Shown here: positions 52,895 through 64,000 of the stretch, piece by piece | Layout of the letters: each line of letters begins with the position of its first letter | Numbering within the stretch: position 1 is the stretch's first letter | Source: Aurelia coerulea | Taxonomy: Eukaryota > Cnidaria > Scyphozoa > Semaeostomeae > Ulmaridae | Assembly (NCBI GenBank): GCA_039566865.1 | Contig: CM076959.1 | Location: forward strand, 6,865,501-6,929,500 | Length of the DNA stretch: 64,000 bases | Direction of reading: 5' to 3' | Program-made: the position numbers and the translations under genes | Notes under the pieces: model-generated | What the model was told of the DNA's origin: nothing | The model's database searches: none | What the model saw: only the letters and a program-made list of their open reading frames with translations

Positions 52895-53215
52895 TTTTCA
52901 ATGCCTCAATCTCATTATTCTGATGTAGTCAGTTTGACATCATTATGATGTCATGATGATGTCATGATGACGTCATTGATCATGTGACCACTTTGAGATT
53001 TTCAACAAAGCACCATCTTGTTGCAAGCAATGTTCACACTAAAACAAATTCTGATTTTTCAATGCCTCAATCTCATTATTCTGATGTAGTCAGTTTGACA
53101 TCATTATGATGTCATGATGATGTCATGATGACATCATTGATCATGTGACCACTTTGAGATTTTCAAAAAAGCACCATCTTGTTGCAAGCAATGTTCACAC
53201 TAATTCCTGTGACTC
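52895..53215. repeat. Two-copy 161-bp tandem repeat
   Basis: ATGCCTCAATCTCATTATTC to ACCATCTTGTTGCAAGCAAT occurs twice, 161 bp apart, nearly identical, and contains a CATCATGATGATG-rich stretch. Located between the transposase stop and the right end. Confidence 0.88.
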
Positions 53216-53553
53216 TACACAGCGTGTTATTAGTGTTATTGGGAAAAACACTTTTGAAAGTTATGATACTTATGATGCAAAAGGTCACAAATTCTTGTTG
53301 TCTTGTCTTGCGAAAAGTTGGTTCTGAAAAAATTACATAACTTTTTTTCCTGGCATGCTAGAGATGTAGGATGAACATATTTTTGAATCATTTTTCATGC
53401 TCTTTAACATGAAATAGATTATTAGTGCATACCTTCAACTTCAATTTCTTTTGGTAGTACCTAAATATAGCGCAAGAATTGTTATCATATTGTGAAGAAT
53501 TCTTCAAACTTGCCAAGAATTCTTGAGAATTTTTGTTATGTTAATGTGTGCAA

Positions 53554-54684
53554 CACCAATGGCTAAACAGTAGATTCAGTACAATTCTTTTGTATCTTAA
53601 GAACTCTTAGAAATTATCACTGTTTAAAGAAGTTTTGGCCAAACAACATAACATTCTACAGTATATTCCAATATTCAACTGTAAAATTCTTATGAATGAA
53701 AGTATATTTGTTAAAGGGAGTACCAATACCAGCATGCTTTGCATGAAGTCAGCGACTTGCTCTGCACAGCTTCCTGAATAACTGAATGTACGAAATTCAC
53801 AAAAAACAAAAAATAAACGAGGGCAAAGGCTGCTGGTATTTGTGCTCCCTTTATCCCTTTAAGCTACGGAATAACTATACTATGATGGTCCTTTTAGAAA
53901 GTGACAAATCAGTTTTACAATTTGCAAACTACGCAGGCCTTTGTAGATTTGACAGAATTGACTGATTAAAGAAATGATAAATGCTGTAGATTTACTATAG
54001 GCTTTCAGGGCTCCACCCAAAGGGTTTAAGGAGGGCTCTTTCCAATTGATCAAAAGAAAACTTTACTTGGCTTTATGGTTAGTTTCAAAATAACTAACTG
54101 TATTGGGTTTTATTTCATCTCTTTTGTATCATAACTGGTGATTTGCTTTTGTGTCAGATGCAGAAGAAATATTGTGCAGACTGGCTCTGTTATTCTACCC
54201 AATTTCCAAATTTTAAACAAGACAAATTTCCATCTGTCAAAGAAGTTTAGCAATAGTCTTCTTCAGGTGTTGACACCCCCTCTCTGGTACATTTTTCAAT
54301 AGTCAATTTTGTATGGAATGTAATGCACTTGACTAAACTACCCTCTTTCTCCCATTTTATCATATTTACAGGACCTCCGACGACGGGGAGGGGGGGCTGG
54401 GGGGGCCATGGCCCCCCAATTTTTTTGCAAATCATACCGTACTGAAAAGCAGCTCATCATGCTGTGCTGTGGTAGTTTTTTGTATCAAGTTTGCCCCCCC
54501 CCCACTTTTCTCATCTCGTCAGGGGCCTTGATTTAATGGATGGTGTTTTTAAGTTTGTTGAAAGGGAATCTAAGCAAATATAAACCCTTGATAAAAATAC
54601 CTATGCAAAGACATAGGCTATATGACATGTGGGGCACCATATTGGGGTAACTGATCTTTCTCAACAGGAAATACTGATATCTGA
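53554..54684. other. Non-coding with G/C palindromes
   Basis: Contains GGGGGGCCATGGCCCCCC at about 54393-54417 and C-runs at 54492, bracketed by imperfect CCTCCGACGA / CCCCTGACGA inverse motifs; may be a decayed MITE. No coding family. Confidence 0.45.
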
Positions 54685-56411
54685 TTAAGGGTAGAGTTTT
54701 GCCACAAATGGTTTCAGCCAATTTTGTATGCTTAGATTCCCTTTAAGTTGCATTTTAGAAGGTCTTGATATGAAATTCATATCTCTATTTGTCTTAGAGA
54801 TTTTATACTGTTGTGTAGTTCTTAAGACTTGCTTTTCTTTGTCACGGATTTTGTTGTTGCGTCTGATTTCTTCTTGATATCTCTCCTCAGGGCCTTCTGC
54901 TTTTTTCTGTTTGTGTTGCTGAATAATAACTCTCAATTGTATTTTTTGCATGTCCAAACGATCTTATTTTGATGTACAAGTCAATGCAGCTTTTCAACAG
55001 TTAACATTTTTGCTCATCAGTTGCGGTGACAGATTTTGTCATTGAAAAGAATTGATCAGAAATTGAGGTACCTTCAAAACATTTGGCAACAATTTCTTCC
55101 TTGTTGATCGACCTTGAAATGGTGAAAACGCGGCCACGGAAGATGCTCTCCACTTTTAAAAATATGTCAACAAATTGCTTCTTGGGATACATGAGGCCTC
55201 CCCTGCTAAGAGTCTCAATCAATTTGTTATTACAGTTGATCAAAACAGCACCAGCCACTTCTTTGCATCCAGCAATGATATCAATTTGCTTCTGCAAAAA
55301 CGGATGAATTTCGGGTTTCGTCTTTCGCTTAAGATCAAAAAATTTTGTGGTAAGTTTCTTCAGAATACTTCCACATATATACGTGACAGTATGTTTTTCA
55401 TCAGCACTAATTTCTGTGAAGGTATCATCTGGTTTTCTATCATCTGGTTTTCTATCATCTGGTTTGTTTAGGAAATCATACTCAACTTGTTTTGCAAGAC
55501 TCGGATGACAACCCGGCCCCTCAAAGTGCTCTCATTTTACTTGAAAGGAGTTTCTTAAGCTCTTGGAGGCTTCGAACATTGCGATTTTTGGATTGAACGG
55601 CACGGATCATTTTAAATGCGGGAACAGCCAGACAGCTATGAAACAAAGAAATACCTATATTTGTGGGGGCCGAGGGCCAAGCGCCATGGTGCTGAGGGCC
55701 GAGGGCCGGGGGGCCGGGGCCGGTGATCTCTAATAGCGTGAAATAGGTGAGGTGGTAGCCATACCCTTGCAAGTTTCAACAAATCATCTAGATTTAATTA
55801 ATTCCTGTAGTGGGTAACTGTCGAGGGCCTTGAGTTTTTTTATATCACTTGCATACATGTGATAAATCATCTCATCAGCTTTCATACTACAAATAGTCTC
55901 CTTAATCAAAGATCCCATTTCGTTGAAAACTGGCAAATGCACCTCATCCTTTGACTGTTTTGCTTTCTGTCCCTTTGGTGTCGGTTTTTTTTTATCTTTC
56001 CTCCTCGTGTCTTGTCAGACAGGGGTCGCTCCGAAACAACTTCAATGCCATTTTCATTGCAGAACGCAATTGAAATCTCCTGAAAGGAAAAGGAATTGAG
56101 AATTTTTATCTGGATAATAAAATTACAAGCGGAAAAAGGACTGTCAAATTGTCAAATGTGTATCAAAAAGTCGACGATCGGTCAGCTAGGCCTCGTTTTG
56201 TTTTACTTTGGCCAAATCATAATCTTGGCCTAAGATAAAAAATACAGCTCTGAAAGATAAAATGCTAAATTTAGAGCTCTGTAGTAATGCTTAAGCAACG
56301 ATAATTGTAGCATACAACACAGTTTCCTACCTCAACCTGTTCATTCATCCATTCGTCGTAAAAAAACCATCAAAATCGAGCAATACTTCGTTGTGGGCAG
56401 CCATTGCAGTA
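54685..56411 (-). pseudogene. Degenerate multi-exon transposase-like gene
   Basis: Exon 1 (56411-56331) starts MAAHNEVLLDFDG, shifts frame at a T7 run, and ends YDEWMNEQVE at GAG|GTAGGA. Exon 2 starts after TTTCCTTTTCAG at about 56079 (EISIAFCNENGIEVVSERPL), shifts once, and continues HLPVFNEMGSLIKETICSMK to YPLQELI near 55790. After a G-rich insertion (55640-55735) come VQSKNRNVRSLQELKKLLSS, a TGA/frameshift, HPSLAKQVEYDFLN, ADEKHTVTYICGSILKK, KEVAGAVLINCNNKLIETLS and RGGLMYPKKQFVDIF. The RGGL-x-x-P block recalls the C terminus of P-element/THAP9-like transposases. A Lys/Glu coil ends the gene (54957-54685). At least three frameshifts: dead. Confidence 0.6.
55445..55475 (-). repeat. Three copies of a 15-bp in-frame repeat
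   Basis: CCAGATGATAGAAAA repeated three times encodes PDDRK units inside the preceding pseudogene. Confidence 0.75.
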
Positions 56412-56535
56412 ACTTGGTATGCAACCGGAAGTCGAGCTTGACTTTTCTGAAAAAGTTTCTCAAAACGCAACATCAAATCGAAGTCCATTGTTTAAGCTTT
56501 TGATCTTTACCGGCTTTCCTATCCAGTCTCTATTC

Positions 56536-57440
56536 CATTATCTTTGCTCGCAGTTCATCGACGGAAACATCTTTGTTGTGTCGCCTTATTCCAAAATGAT
56601 TGCAACGTCTGTCTAACGAGCGCAAACTCCATGCATATTGTTCGTAATCTCGTTTCATAAAATCGAGGACTTCCTGTCTATAGCCTGGTTTCCATATGAT
56701 CGTTTCGATTGTCGGCAATCGTCGCCAAAATTTGAAGCGATTGAGACGATCCGGACGATCCTTGTGTGTCCTTGTTTCCATATAATCGTTCAGATCGTTC
56801 GCAAGCGTGCATTGACAAAAGCACGAATGAGCAAAATACTTTTTGGCGCCAAATCAGCTTCCTACAATATGGCTGCGGTAAATCGAAGGGCAAAACAGGG
56901 ATCAAAATAGGCAAAACTCAGTGCTTGTTTGTTGATCGTTATTGCAGTTCTGAAAAAGACGGAGTCGAAGAAAAGGAGTCATAGATTCTTGGTGAGGAAG
57001 AAATTGCAGAGAGAAGAGCTGGGGATTTCACGACAGGGAATTTTTCTTCAGATGCCCTTGGACCCCTCGGGAAAATTTGAGGCTGATCAAAATGAAACAT
57101 TGCATCTTGAGATTTATTTCAATCGTCTCAGTCATCCCAATCGTCTGAACTGGTTTCCATAAATAATTTACGATCGTTTCGGATCGTCCTGATAGAGCTC
57201 ATTTCTAACGAAGCGATCGCGATCGTCCGGGTCGCCTGGATCGTTAGCAATCGTCAGCAATCGCCTGCAAAATGTTTCCATATAATCGTTTGAATCGCTT
57301 GAACACAATTTCAGGTGACTGAGGTGACTGAGACGATCGAAACGATCATATGGAAACCAGGCTTATGTAGCCCTTGACTGATGTATTGCTCTAGATCCTT
57401 TCGAAAATCTTCATTTTCTTTCCAGCTGTTGTTGCGGACA
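56536..57440 (-). pseudogene. Integrase-family N terminus split by a MITE
   Basis: Two pieces lie in order on the minus strand. The first, NNSWKENEDFRKDLEQYISQ (57440-57363), matches the start of the 41720 gene. The second, QEVLDFMKRDYEQYAWSLRS then LDRRCNHFGIRRHNKDVSVD (56682-56536), matches its HTH. The 680-bp MITE lies between. A TAG follows near 56530 and the integrase core is absent. A truncated third member of the family of 41720. Confidence 0.82.
56683..57362. mobile_element. 680-bp MITE, GCCTGGTTTCCATATGATCG ends
   Basis: Inverted ends GCCTGGTTTCCATATGATCG and its inverse; the interior is full of CGATCGTT-like motifs, and further copies of TTTCCATATAATCG occur internally. Target duplication not resolved (TA or longer). 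It interrupts the integrase fragment. Confidence 0.85.
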
Positions 57441-57539
57441 ATGCTCTCGCCGCCATGTTTGGTTTGTTCGCGCCAAAATTGGGTGAATGAGTGGCGCAAA
57501 GCATCATGGTATACTGTGGCAAAGCTCGGCTTGCGGTGT

Positions 57540-57780
57540 GAAAAATTTTCATTTCAAAAATTTACACACAAAAAACGCAAATGAATTAAAAAGTAAAACA
57601 AAATAAATGTTTTTAGATAAATAAAAAAAAAAGATCAAAATAAAAAGAAATAGAAACAAAATTATTTTGAAATCAAAATAACACAAAAAGTTTTTTTTGG
57701 AAAATGAAACAAAAATAAAAACAAAAAAATCAGTATAGAAAATGAAAAAACAGAAAAAATAATTTAAAATTGTAACTTTT
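57540..57780. repeat. A-rich low-complexity tract
   Basis: Dominated by AAAATAAAAACAAAAA-type sequence without a fixed period. Confidence 0.75.
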
Positions 57781-57820
57781 CAAGATTAATTCTTAATGGC
57801 AAACCTCGGCCACCATACTA

Positions 57821-59269
57821 GAGCCCCATCACCCTTTTCCGATCACTGAAAAAGAAACCTCGAGTTACTTGGCCCAAGTAAATTTTATCGGAAAAGTCAT
57901 GCTAATGAATTATTCATTATTTCATAGTTTAAAGGCTAGAAACCAGTTATTGTACATTTAGCGACCGTCTTCTGTAAAATCGTTGTCGGAAAACACAGCG
58001 ATAAAATCGCGATATCTTCATTCCATCGCCCATTTCCGATTACCACATGAATTTCGAGCAGGACCACCGCAGAGGGCTCAAGAAAGCGCAGTTTCCAATT
58101 GAAATGGATGCTGTACACATAACAGAAGATGTTTAGCTCATGTTATCATTTGATAAGTAACATTTTGCCTTCGGTAACATTCGTTCAATAACACCATAAG
58201 TACTTTACAATTGAAATTTACAGTCTAGTACAAGATAACTGGCAACACTATAGCATAGCCCCCTTCCCATACTTCAATGGCCCCTGGCATTAATTCAAAC
58301 CCTACCTCACGCGCATCCAAAGTCAATGAAACCCCCTGGTGAGGTTTCTTTGTTTATTTCACCTTCCTTATTTCACCTGTACTTATGGTGAGGTCTCTTC
58401 ACTGAGAGAGAATCCCAGAATTTGAAGCCAAACCTCGTGATCGGAAGAGGGCGATCTGTAGCCTATCTGACTGCAGTTACAACTTTACCCCCGGCTGGGA
58501 AGCAGAAGATATTATGATCGAAATTTTTTTGTAAATCTTCGCTTAGAGAGTTGGAGTTAAGTTTGAAACGTTTTAAATGGTAACATTCGTTGAATAACAC
58601 TATAAGTACTTTACAATTGAAAGTTACAGTCTAGTACAAGATAACTGGCAACACTATAGCATAGCCCCCTTCCCATCCTTAAATGGCCTCTGGCATTAAT
58701 TCAAACCCTACCTCAGGCGCATCCAAAGTCAATTAAACCCCCTGGTGAGGTTTCTTTGTTTATTTCACCTTCCACCCCGTCTCTTCATTGAGAGAGCATC
58801 CCAGAATTCGAAGCCAAACCTCGTGATCGGAAGAGGGCGATCTGTAGCCTATCTGACTGCAGTTAGAACGTTACCCCCGGCTGGGAAGCAGAAGATATTA
58901 GGATCAAAATTTGTTTGTAAATCTTTGCTTAGAGAGTTGGAGTAACGTTTGAAACGTTTTAACTGCGGTTCTGGTAAACAGAAGCAGAGAAACAAGAGAA
59001 ACTATAATTGCTGCAAGTAAACACGAAGTGAAATATGGCGGCTACTTACAATTCCATCACAGGTAGGCCTCTTTCATCTTACCATATCGCTGGATAAATA
59101 CGCCAGAAAAAAGTAAATTACGTCTCAACCTGAAGCTCATAGCGTCAGCAAAGTATTTCTTTGCGCGATTTTTTAATTACAAGACCCATTCCTCTTGTAA
59201 ACAAACGTCCCAAGATTGTACACCAAAGCGCTCTCAGGAGCTAGTGATCGGAAAAGGGCGATGGGGCTC
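57821..59269. mobile_element. 1.45-kb MITE with TA duplication
   Basis: Ends GAGCCCCATCACCCTTTTCC and inverse of GAGCCCCATCGCCCTTTTCC, flanked by TA (57819-57820, 59270-59271). The interior repeats parts of the terminus (GATCGGAAGAGGGCGATCTG at about 58440 and 58827). A possible first exon ATGGCGGCTACTTACAATTC with CACAG|GTAGGC lies at 59036-59063 but has no supported continuation. Confidence 0.85.
58173..58965. repeat. Two-copy 0.4-kb tandem duplication in the MITE
   Basis: 58173-58578 and 58579-58965 share most of their length, with a small deletion in the second copy. Both include GTACAAGATAACTGGCAACA. Confidence 0.88.
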
Positions 59270-59689
59270 TACATGGGTGAAGGAAATACGCTTGCTCTTT
59301 CGGTGTTGTTGTTGAAGTTGGCATTCCTGCAACAAGTCACCGTAGCAATATACAAACATTTTATTTGAAGGAAGATTCACCAAATTACCACAACCACAAT
59401 TTCCCGAATCAACATTGCAAGCTTGTTCCTGCTGGTTATCAAATTTTGAGTCACCCCTGAACTTGATCTTAGATGAAGGAGATCGATGTCAGAAGGGTCA
59501 AGTCTAGCGGAGGCACAGCTTTCAAAAAATTTTCCGCTTTCCAAAGACAAGTTGAATAGCCCAAAGATCCAATGGCCTCGCTCTGGACCCCTCCTTGTTC
59601 AGCTTTACCCTTCTTGTGTGATAGAAAGCACAAACATAATGCATGTAAAGGTCCATTTAATAAAAAACAAGCGCAAACTTGAGGAAATA

Positions 59690-61310
59690 AAAAAGGAGTG
59701 GCAATTGCAGATGGTGGACCAGATTGGTCTGCAAAAGGTGTCACAAACTTCTTGTCTCTGGGCCTATTGTGGATGAATGCAGGGGTAGATTCTCTCGTTG
59801 TACAGTGCTATGCCCCAAGCCATTCCAGATTCAATCCAAGAGAGAGGACCTCGTCAAACCTGACAAGGAAAATCGTTAGAGTTACTTTGTCAGATACTGT
59901 ACCGGGTGTCCCAAAAAAAACGCAACGGATTTTATCGGGACTAGCGACAAGAATTTAGGCTCAATATAATTTATATAATCCTCAATAGCTAACTTGAAGA
60001 TAGATACCTTGTTTGTTGATATTGGTGCATGGAAAGTGGGAATATCAATCTTCAAAGTTGAAATTTGCCTGAACCTCCAAACCAGAGCTTTTGGGTTTTG
60101 GCCTAAACTGCAAACGCACTTTTTTGGGGAATCTCCTGAATTACCGTGAAATAAGGGAATGAAGAGGATAATTTGAATAGAAATTCAATCCAATTCATCA
60201 ATTTTGTCCTGAAAAGAAATCTTTTTATACTTCAAAAATTTCGAAAAGTTAGTATTACATCTGTCTCGTAAAAGAAAGTAATCCGCGAAATAGTTTGCTT
60301 GGGTGTGAAAAATGAGTTAGTTCTTACAATCTTCATGACTTTAATGAAATGTATTTTGTATAATCTTTCTTCGAATTATTACGAAACAAGAAATCAAATA
60401 TACCCAAGGGAAAATTATCCATGGATAAGATCCTTAGAATTGCTCATTCGTACTTGGATCTTTTGCAGGTGCACTATAATTGAAGAAATATATTCCTTTG
60501 TGAATTTTCCCTTCGACTGTTATGTTTGTCAATTTTTAGCTTTCAAATTTCAATTGAAATGTGTGCCTAAACATATGTGTGCCTTAGCATGCTCACACTA
60601 CTACACTATGCATATGACCGAGGAGATTCCCCTGACCAGCGCGTTTTTAGTTTAGGCCAAAACCCAAAACCTCTGGTTTGGAGATGGAAGCAAATTAGGA
60701 CTTCCAAGATTGATATTCCATCTCTCCATGCACCAATATCAACAAACAAGGTATTTATCTTCAAGTTAGCTATCGAGGATCATATCAAAAATTATTTTGG
60801 ATTGATTGGACCTAAATTCTTGTCGCTAGTCCCGATCAAATCCGTTGCGTTTTTTTTGGGACACCCGGTAGATGGAAAGTCCCAAACACTAATGGCGACG
60901 AGGGATGGTTGAATGTACTGTATAATGTGACAATGGAATGTGCAAAGTTATGGGAGAATAAGATTTATGCTAGATTTCCTAGTATGGTGGAAAAGTTCCT
61001 GAGCAATAAGGAAATGGTGAAACCTTTAAAGAAGGCATATCTTTAAAGAAAAGAAAATGCCGAATCTGCAGTACTGCAGGCAAGATACACCTTTCTTGTC
61101 AAGCATGCAACCAGAAAGGCTTACCAGTTGGAGTTTTTGAAGTGCAAAGATGTCAGTTGCCAGCACTGCCAATCACTGTCAAATGGCAAAAATGATTTTC
61201 TTGAGGTAATCAGGCTGTTTGGTGGTAGTTGCCCTTCTCCGGTATTGAGCCCTGTCCATGTTGGCCATTACAAAATATCCATAGAAATGTTGCAGCAAGC
61301 TGTTTGATCA
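59690..61310 (+). pseudogene. Transposase C-terminal half split by a MITE
   Basis: Before the MITE: AIADGGPDWSAKGVTNFLSL, GLLWMNAGVDSLVVQCYAPS and HSRFNPRERTSSNLTRKI, with Asp in DGGPDWS and Glu in NPRER, the second and third acidic residues expected of a DDE transposase in a cnidarian family I know by pattern. After the MITE, one frame away: GDEGWLNVLYNVTMECAKLW, then RYTFLVKHATRKAYQLEFLK, CQHCQSLSNGKNDFLEVIRL and VHVGHY (Cys/His-rich end). The MITE's TA duplication joins the halves; a 1-base deletion just after it shifts the frame. Upstream the N-terminal half is unrecognisable. Confidence 0.72.
59902..60868. mobile_element. 967-bp mariner-like MITE with TA duplication
   Basis: Ends CCGGGTGTCCCAAAAAAAAC and its inverse, flanked by TA (59900-59901, 60869-60870). 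Arms of about 200 bp shared with 44337-45482. No transposase inside. It interrupts the transposase pseudogene above. Confidence 0.92.
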
Positions 61311-61943
61311 AATCAATTTACACCTGAAAATAACAAATCCAACAAGTTTTGGAAGATGCCCTCATGGCTGCAAATATGTTTCCTTTTCAGAAGCCGACAG
61401 AAAAAGACATATGAAAATGATGAAATGTTGAAAGAAGCCCTTGTTAGCGGCCCTTGAAGAAGCCCTTGAAGCTCTTTCAAGAGTGCTGAAAAACTGAACA
61501 AGTGTATTTTTCTTCTTCTGTTTGCCTTTTATAATTTCAATGTGCGTAATAACTGATATCAGCTTGGTTTTAGTGTTTGTTAACACATGAATGCACCTTT
61601 TGAATTAACAACCTTGTTTTAGAAACTTTTCTTACACTTTTGGGCGCCTCGCTACCATAAGTTTCTTACGTGTTTCCTATAATTCTACAGGGGTGGAAAA
61701 AATAGCGGACCACAGCACCAATGGTCCCAGAAAGCTGTTCAGGTCACCAAAAAGAAATGAAAGAAGAGTGAAATAAAGAAGGATAAGAGATTCTAAAAGA
61801 AAAATGGGAAAAGGGGGAAATTGATTTTCTAACGTAATGTAAACATCCCAAATTTACTCTTTGCATTTCAAACAAAGTCTCTGGAAAATTTGATGTTGTT
61901 CAACCAAAGGAAGCCATTGTTTCCACCACTGTTTCCAGACAAA
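61311..61943. other. Non-coding, nothing recognised
   Basis: Near 61430-61485 AAGAAGCCCTTG is repeated. No coding family seen. Confidence 0.5.
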
Positions 61944-62312
61944 GGACCTGTTCATATGGAGGTGAGCCAGCCCGCTAAGTGAGCTGATTTTGCATTCTGT
62001 TCAAATGGCAAATCCATCCCGCCTACTGGGCCGGAATTGGTCACGTGCCATCGTTGGTGGGATTGTTTTGAATGCCCACCCATGCGCAGTAGAGACTTTT
62101 TCGTCTCGGCAGGCGGGCTGGAGTGTTCATATGGGAAAATTTTGATCTCGCCAAGCGAGATCTCGGCAGTACTTAAGTGAGATCTCGCCTACCAGGCCAG
62201 CCTGCCTGCTCATATGAACAGACAACAAACTTTGAATGGGAAACAGGGATAAGGTGAGATCTCGGCAAAAACCTCCAACCGGGTAGGCGGTCGCCTCCAT
62301 ATGAACATGTCC
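61944..62312. mobile_element. 369-bp Harbinger-like MITE
   Basis: Ends GGACCTGTTCATATGGAGGT and inverse of GGACATGTTCATATGGAGGC, with AAA on both sides (3-bp duplication). Related by end sequence and internal CCAGCCCGC motifs to 39981-40406 and to the fragment at 33590. Confidence 0.85.
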
Positions 62313-62746
62313 AAAGTAAGTTTTGCATCACTGTTTATGAGCTAAGAGTAACCAAATTTGCCAAAGTATAATTTATAACTGTGACTACAAATTGATAAAC
62401 CTAATCAGTCATGATCTTTGCTTCTTTTATTAGCAAATTCTCCGAAAATGGGGCGTTTTCCAGCGATCTAAATGGTGTGGTCATGACATATTCTCCTGGG
62501 GCAAGCCGCTAAACCATACCAATTTTGCTAGCTGCACTTCCATATAGTTTCAGCCACCTCACCCAATACGAATTTCGTCCCGATGACCCCATCTCTGTTC
62601 CATACATTTCACAACAACAATATTTTGAACAGAAAAGGATATATAAGTAAGAAAGAAATTTGTATATAGACCTCAAGAATTCCTTGTAGCTGTATTATAT
62701 TTTTGTTCGGGCTAAAAATTATGGTAGAGGCTCAATTTTTTTCAAG

Positions 62747-62854
62747 GTTGCGAGTCAAGTGAAAGAACTTCCAATGAGCCTTTGGCCAATTATGCTCCTC
62801 GTGATATCAGTGCTGGAACGGAATCTATACCAGATTTAACGACATTGAGTGAAG
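62747..62854 (+). CDS. Candidate isolated coding exon
   Basis: Acceptor-like TTTTTTTCAAG precedes CESSERTSNEPLANYAPRDI then SAGTESIPDLTTLSE, closed by GAAG|GTCAGT. Open in one frame for the whole 108 bp with Ser/Glu/Pro composition. No family recognised and no partner exon found; could be chance. Confidence 0.25.
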
Positions 62855-62930
62855 GTCAGTATACACATTGTTCTTTCTAGGCACGCAAAGGCAATGTATT
62901 TAGTATTGGAGTTCTTCTGATTTGATAATA

Positions 62931-63725
62931 CAGGGTGTCCCAAAAAAACATGTGCGCTGTTTGAGTGGCTTCTGCGGAGCAGTCAGAAATCCAATTTTTC
63001 TCTTTTTAAGATTCTTGACAGAAGAGACTTCAAATTAAAGGTTGACACCGAGTTTGAGTAAATCTGATCTCTTGTTGCTGATTTATGGAGCAAGAAAGCC
63101 AAAATTATTGGCTGCCTCAAAACCAGAGGATTCATAATTCTCCATTGTGTTAAAATCAATGAAGTTGATTGAAAAAAACATACCTAGCCCTGTTGTCTGA
63201 TGTTTATAAGTGAGATTGATAGTCACTGACTATAGACTGATAATATTGTGACAACCAAGAATATTAGACATAGCTAGAGTTGTTGGGAAAGGAAATGTGC
63301 AACACAATTGCTTCAGGCCATGTCATCCGTCCATCAGATATGTTGAATCTCAAAAGTGATAAAGTCGCTTTAAAACAGCAATATTGCATTCAGGATGCTG
63401 CTTGGTCAATATTCTTGATGAATATGGTCATTGATTACTCCCAAATGCGTTTGCTGGCATAACTGTAAAGTTTAAGTTCATTTAATGTTAAAATTCAAGT
63501 TATAAGGTTAAGTAGGGACATAAAATCATCTGGTTTTGAAGCAACGAGTGATTGTGACTTTCATTCTCAATAAATCAGCAACCACTTGTCAGATTTACAC
63601 AAACTCGGTGCCAAACACTATGTTGAAATCTCTTCCAATCACAAATCTGAAAAACAGGAAAGTTAGATTTATGGCTCCTCCACAGTAGCCATTCAAACGG
63701 CGCACATGTTTTTTGGGACACCCTG
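62931..63725. mobile_element. 795-bp mariner-like MITE with TA duplication
   Basis: Ends CAGGGTGTCCCAAAAAAACA and its inverse, flanked by TA (62929-62930, 63726-63727). Subterminal TGTGCGC.GTTTGA is also inverted. A different subfamily from 44337 and 59902. The open frame at 63280 inside has no family. Confidence 0.92.
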
Positions 63726-64000
63726 TATATGAAAAGTCTTCCGAAACAAATACGATCTTTTGAGCTCCAGCAGCAACTAATTTTGATATTTTTCGCTCAT
63801 ACGCATTCATGCGATTCTTTCCTACACATTGGGCAGTACTTGCTCAGCACTTGTTGAACTGTTACATTTTACTACTTTAGAGTGACAACGTCTCAACAAC
63901 GTGAACATATATACAAAGTGAAGGCTGCAAAAACAGTCTGCTGTTGACTGTTTATTAAGGTTTGCTGTCACGTGTTGCTAAGCACCTATGTCCTACTAAG

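Larger units (their letters stand above)
48946..53553. mobile_element. 4.6-kb TIR element with intact transposase-like gene
   Basis: Ends TTGCACACTAACAT (48946) and ATGTTAATGTGTGCAA (to 53553), imperfect inverted repeats. Both ends also carry AAGAATTCTT palindromes (48974, 49013; 53497, 53517). One large intronless coding region lies between. No matching target duplication was found at the flanks, so exact ends may be off by a few bases. Confidence 0.65.

Noticed and set aside
59036..59063. First coding exon MAATYNSIT with a donor
   Set aside because: Only 28 bp, inside a MITE, with no continuation found.

Overview
This is eukaryotic, almost certainly metazoan DNA. Coding segments are split by GT/AG introns with pyrimidine tracts. 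The sequence is AT-rich with long non-coding stretches, there is an interstitial TTAGGG array, and nearly every recognisable gene belongs to a transposable element. The mix (CR1/L2-like LINEs with an SGNH-esterase ORF1, Ty3/gypsy, a Helitron with Rep and PIF1 parts, zinc-ribbon integrase genes, DGSWQKRG-type transposases, many TIR-MITEs) resembles cnidarian genomes such as corals or anemones. That is an inference. No conserved host housekeeping gene was recognised. RNA genes and CRISPR arrays were not seen.

Layout. 1-12.6 kb: a 13-bp minisatellite, a possible TIR element, LINE and Helitron scraps, a Mutator-like transposase pseudogene and part of a minus-strand Ty3/gypsy element (RNase H and integrase). 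A 3.5-kb TIR element (8275-11793) sits in the gypsy pol. 12.63-33.39 kb: a giant DNA transposon of about 20.8 kb. It has nearly identical 0.87-0.91 kb terminal inverted repeats packed with a GGGTGGGTTAT minisatellite and a 5-bp target duplication (CGCTT). Removing it and one CGCTT makes the gypsy reading frame continuous. Inside are a seven-finger C2H2 gene (plus strand, near the left end) and a long multi-exon minus-strand gene that starts 2 bp inside the right TIR. That gene has an N-terminal transposase-like exon, a YqaJ/lambda-exonuclease exon and C-terminal transposase-like exons, and the first three junctions match in splice phase. At least eight smaller elements are nested inside the giant one.

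33.4-46.3 kb: the rest of the gypsy element, a LINE with SGNH and endonuclease parts, a Helitron ending in a hairpin plus CTAG, an intact two-exon zinc-ribbon integrase gene whose intron holds a LINE that holds two MITEs, a second intact integrase gene, and mariner-like MITEs. 47.2-53.6 kb: a 5'-truncated LINE with a 12-bp target duplication, then a 4.6-kb TIR element with an intact 872-codon transposase-like gene. 54.7-64 kb: a degenerate multi-exon transposase-like gene, integrase and transposase remnants split by MITEs, and several more MITEs with clear target duplications.

The most notable system is the giant transposon. A nuclease of phage-recombinase type appears to be encoded within the same gene as the transposase, driven from a promoter that must lie in the TIR. 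The mirrored left TIR probably drives the zinc-finger gene. E4 of the gene carries a 1-base frameshift and the zinc-finger gene a premature stop, so this copy is probably recent but not fully functional.
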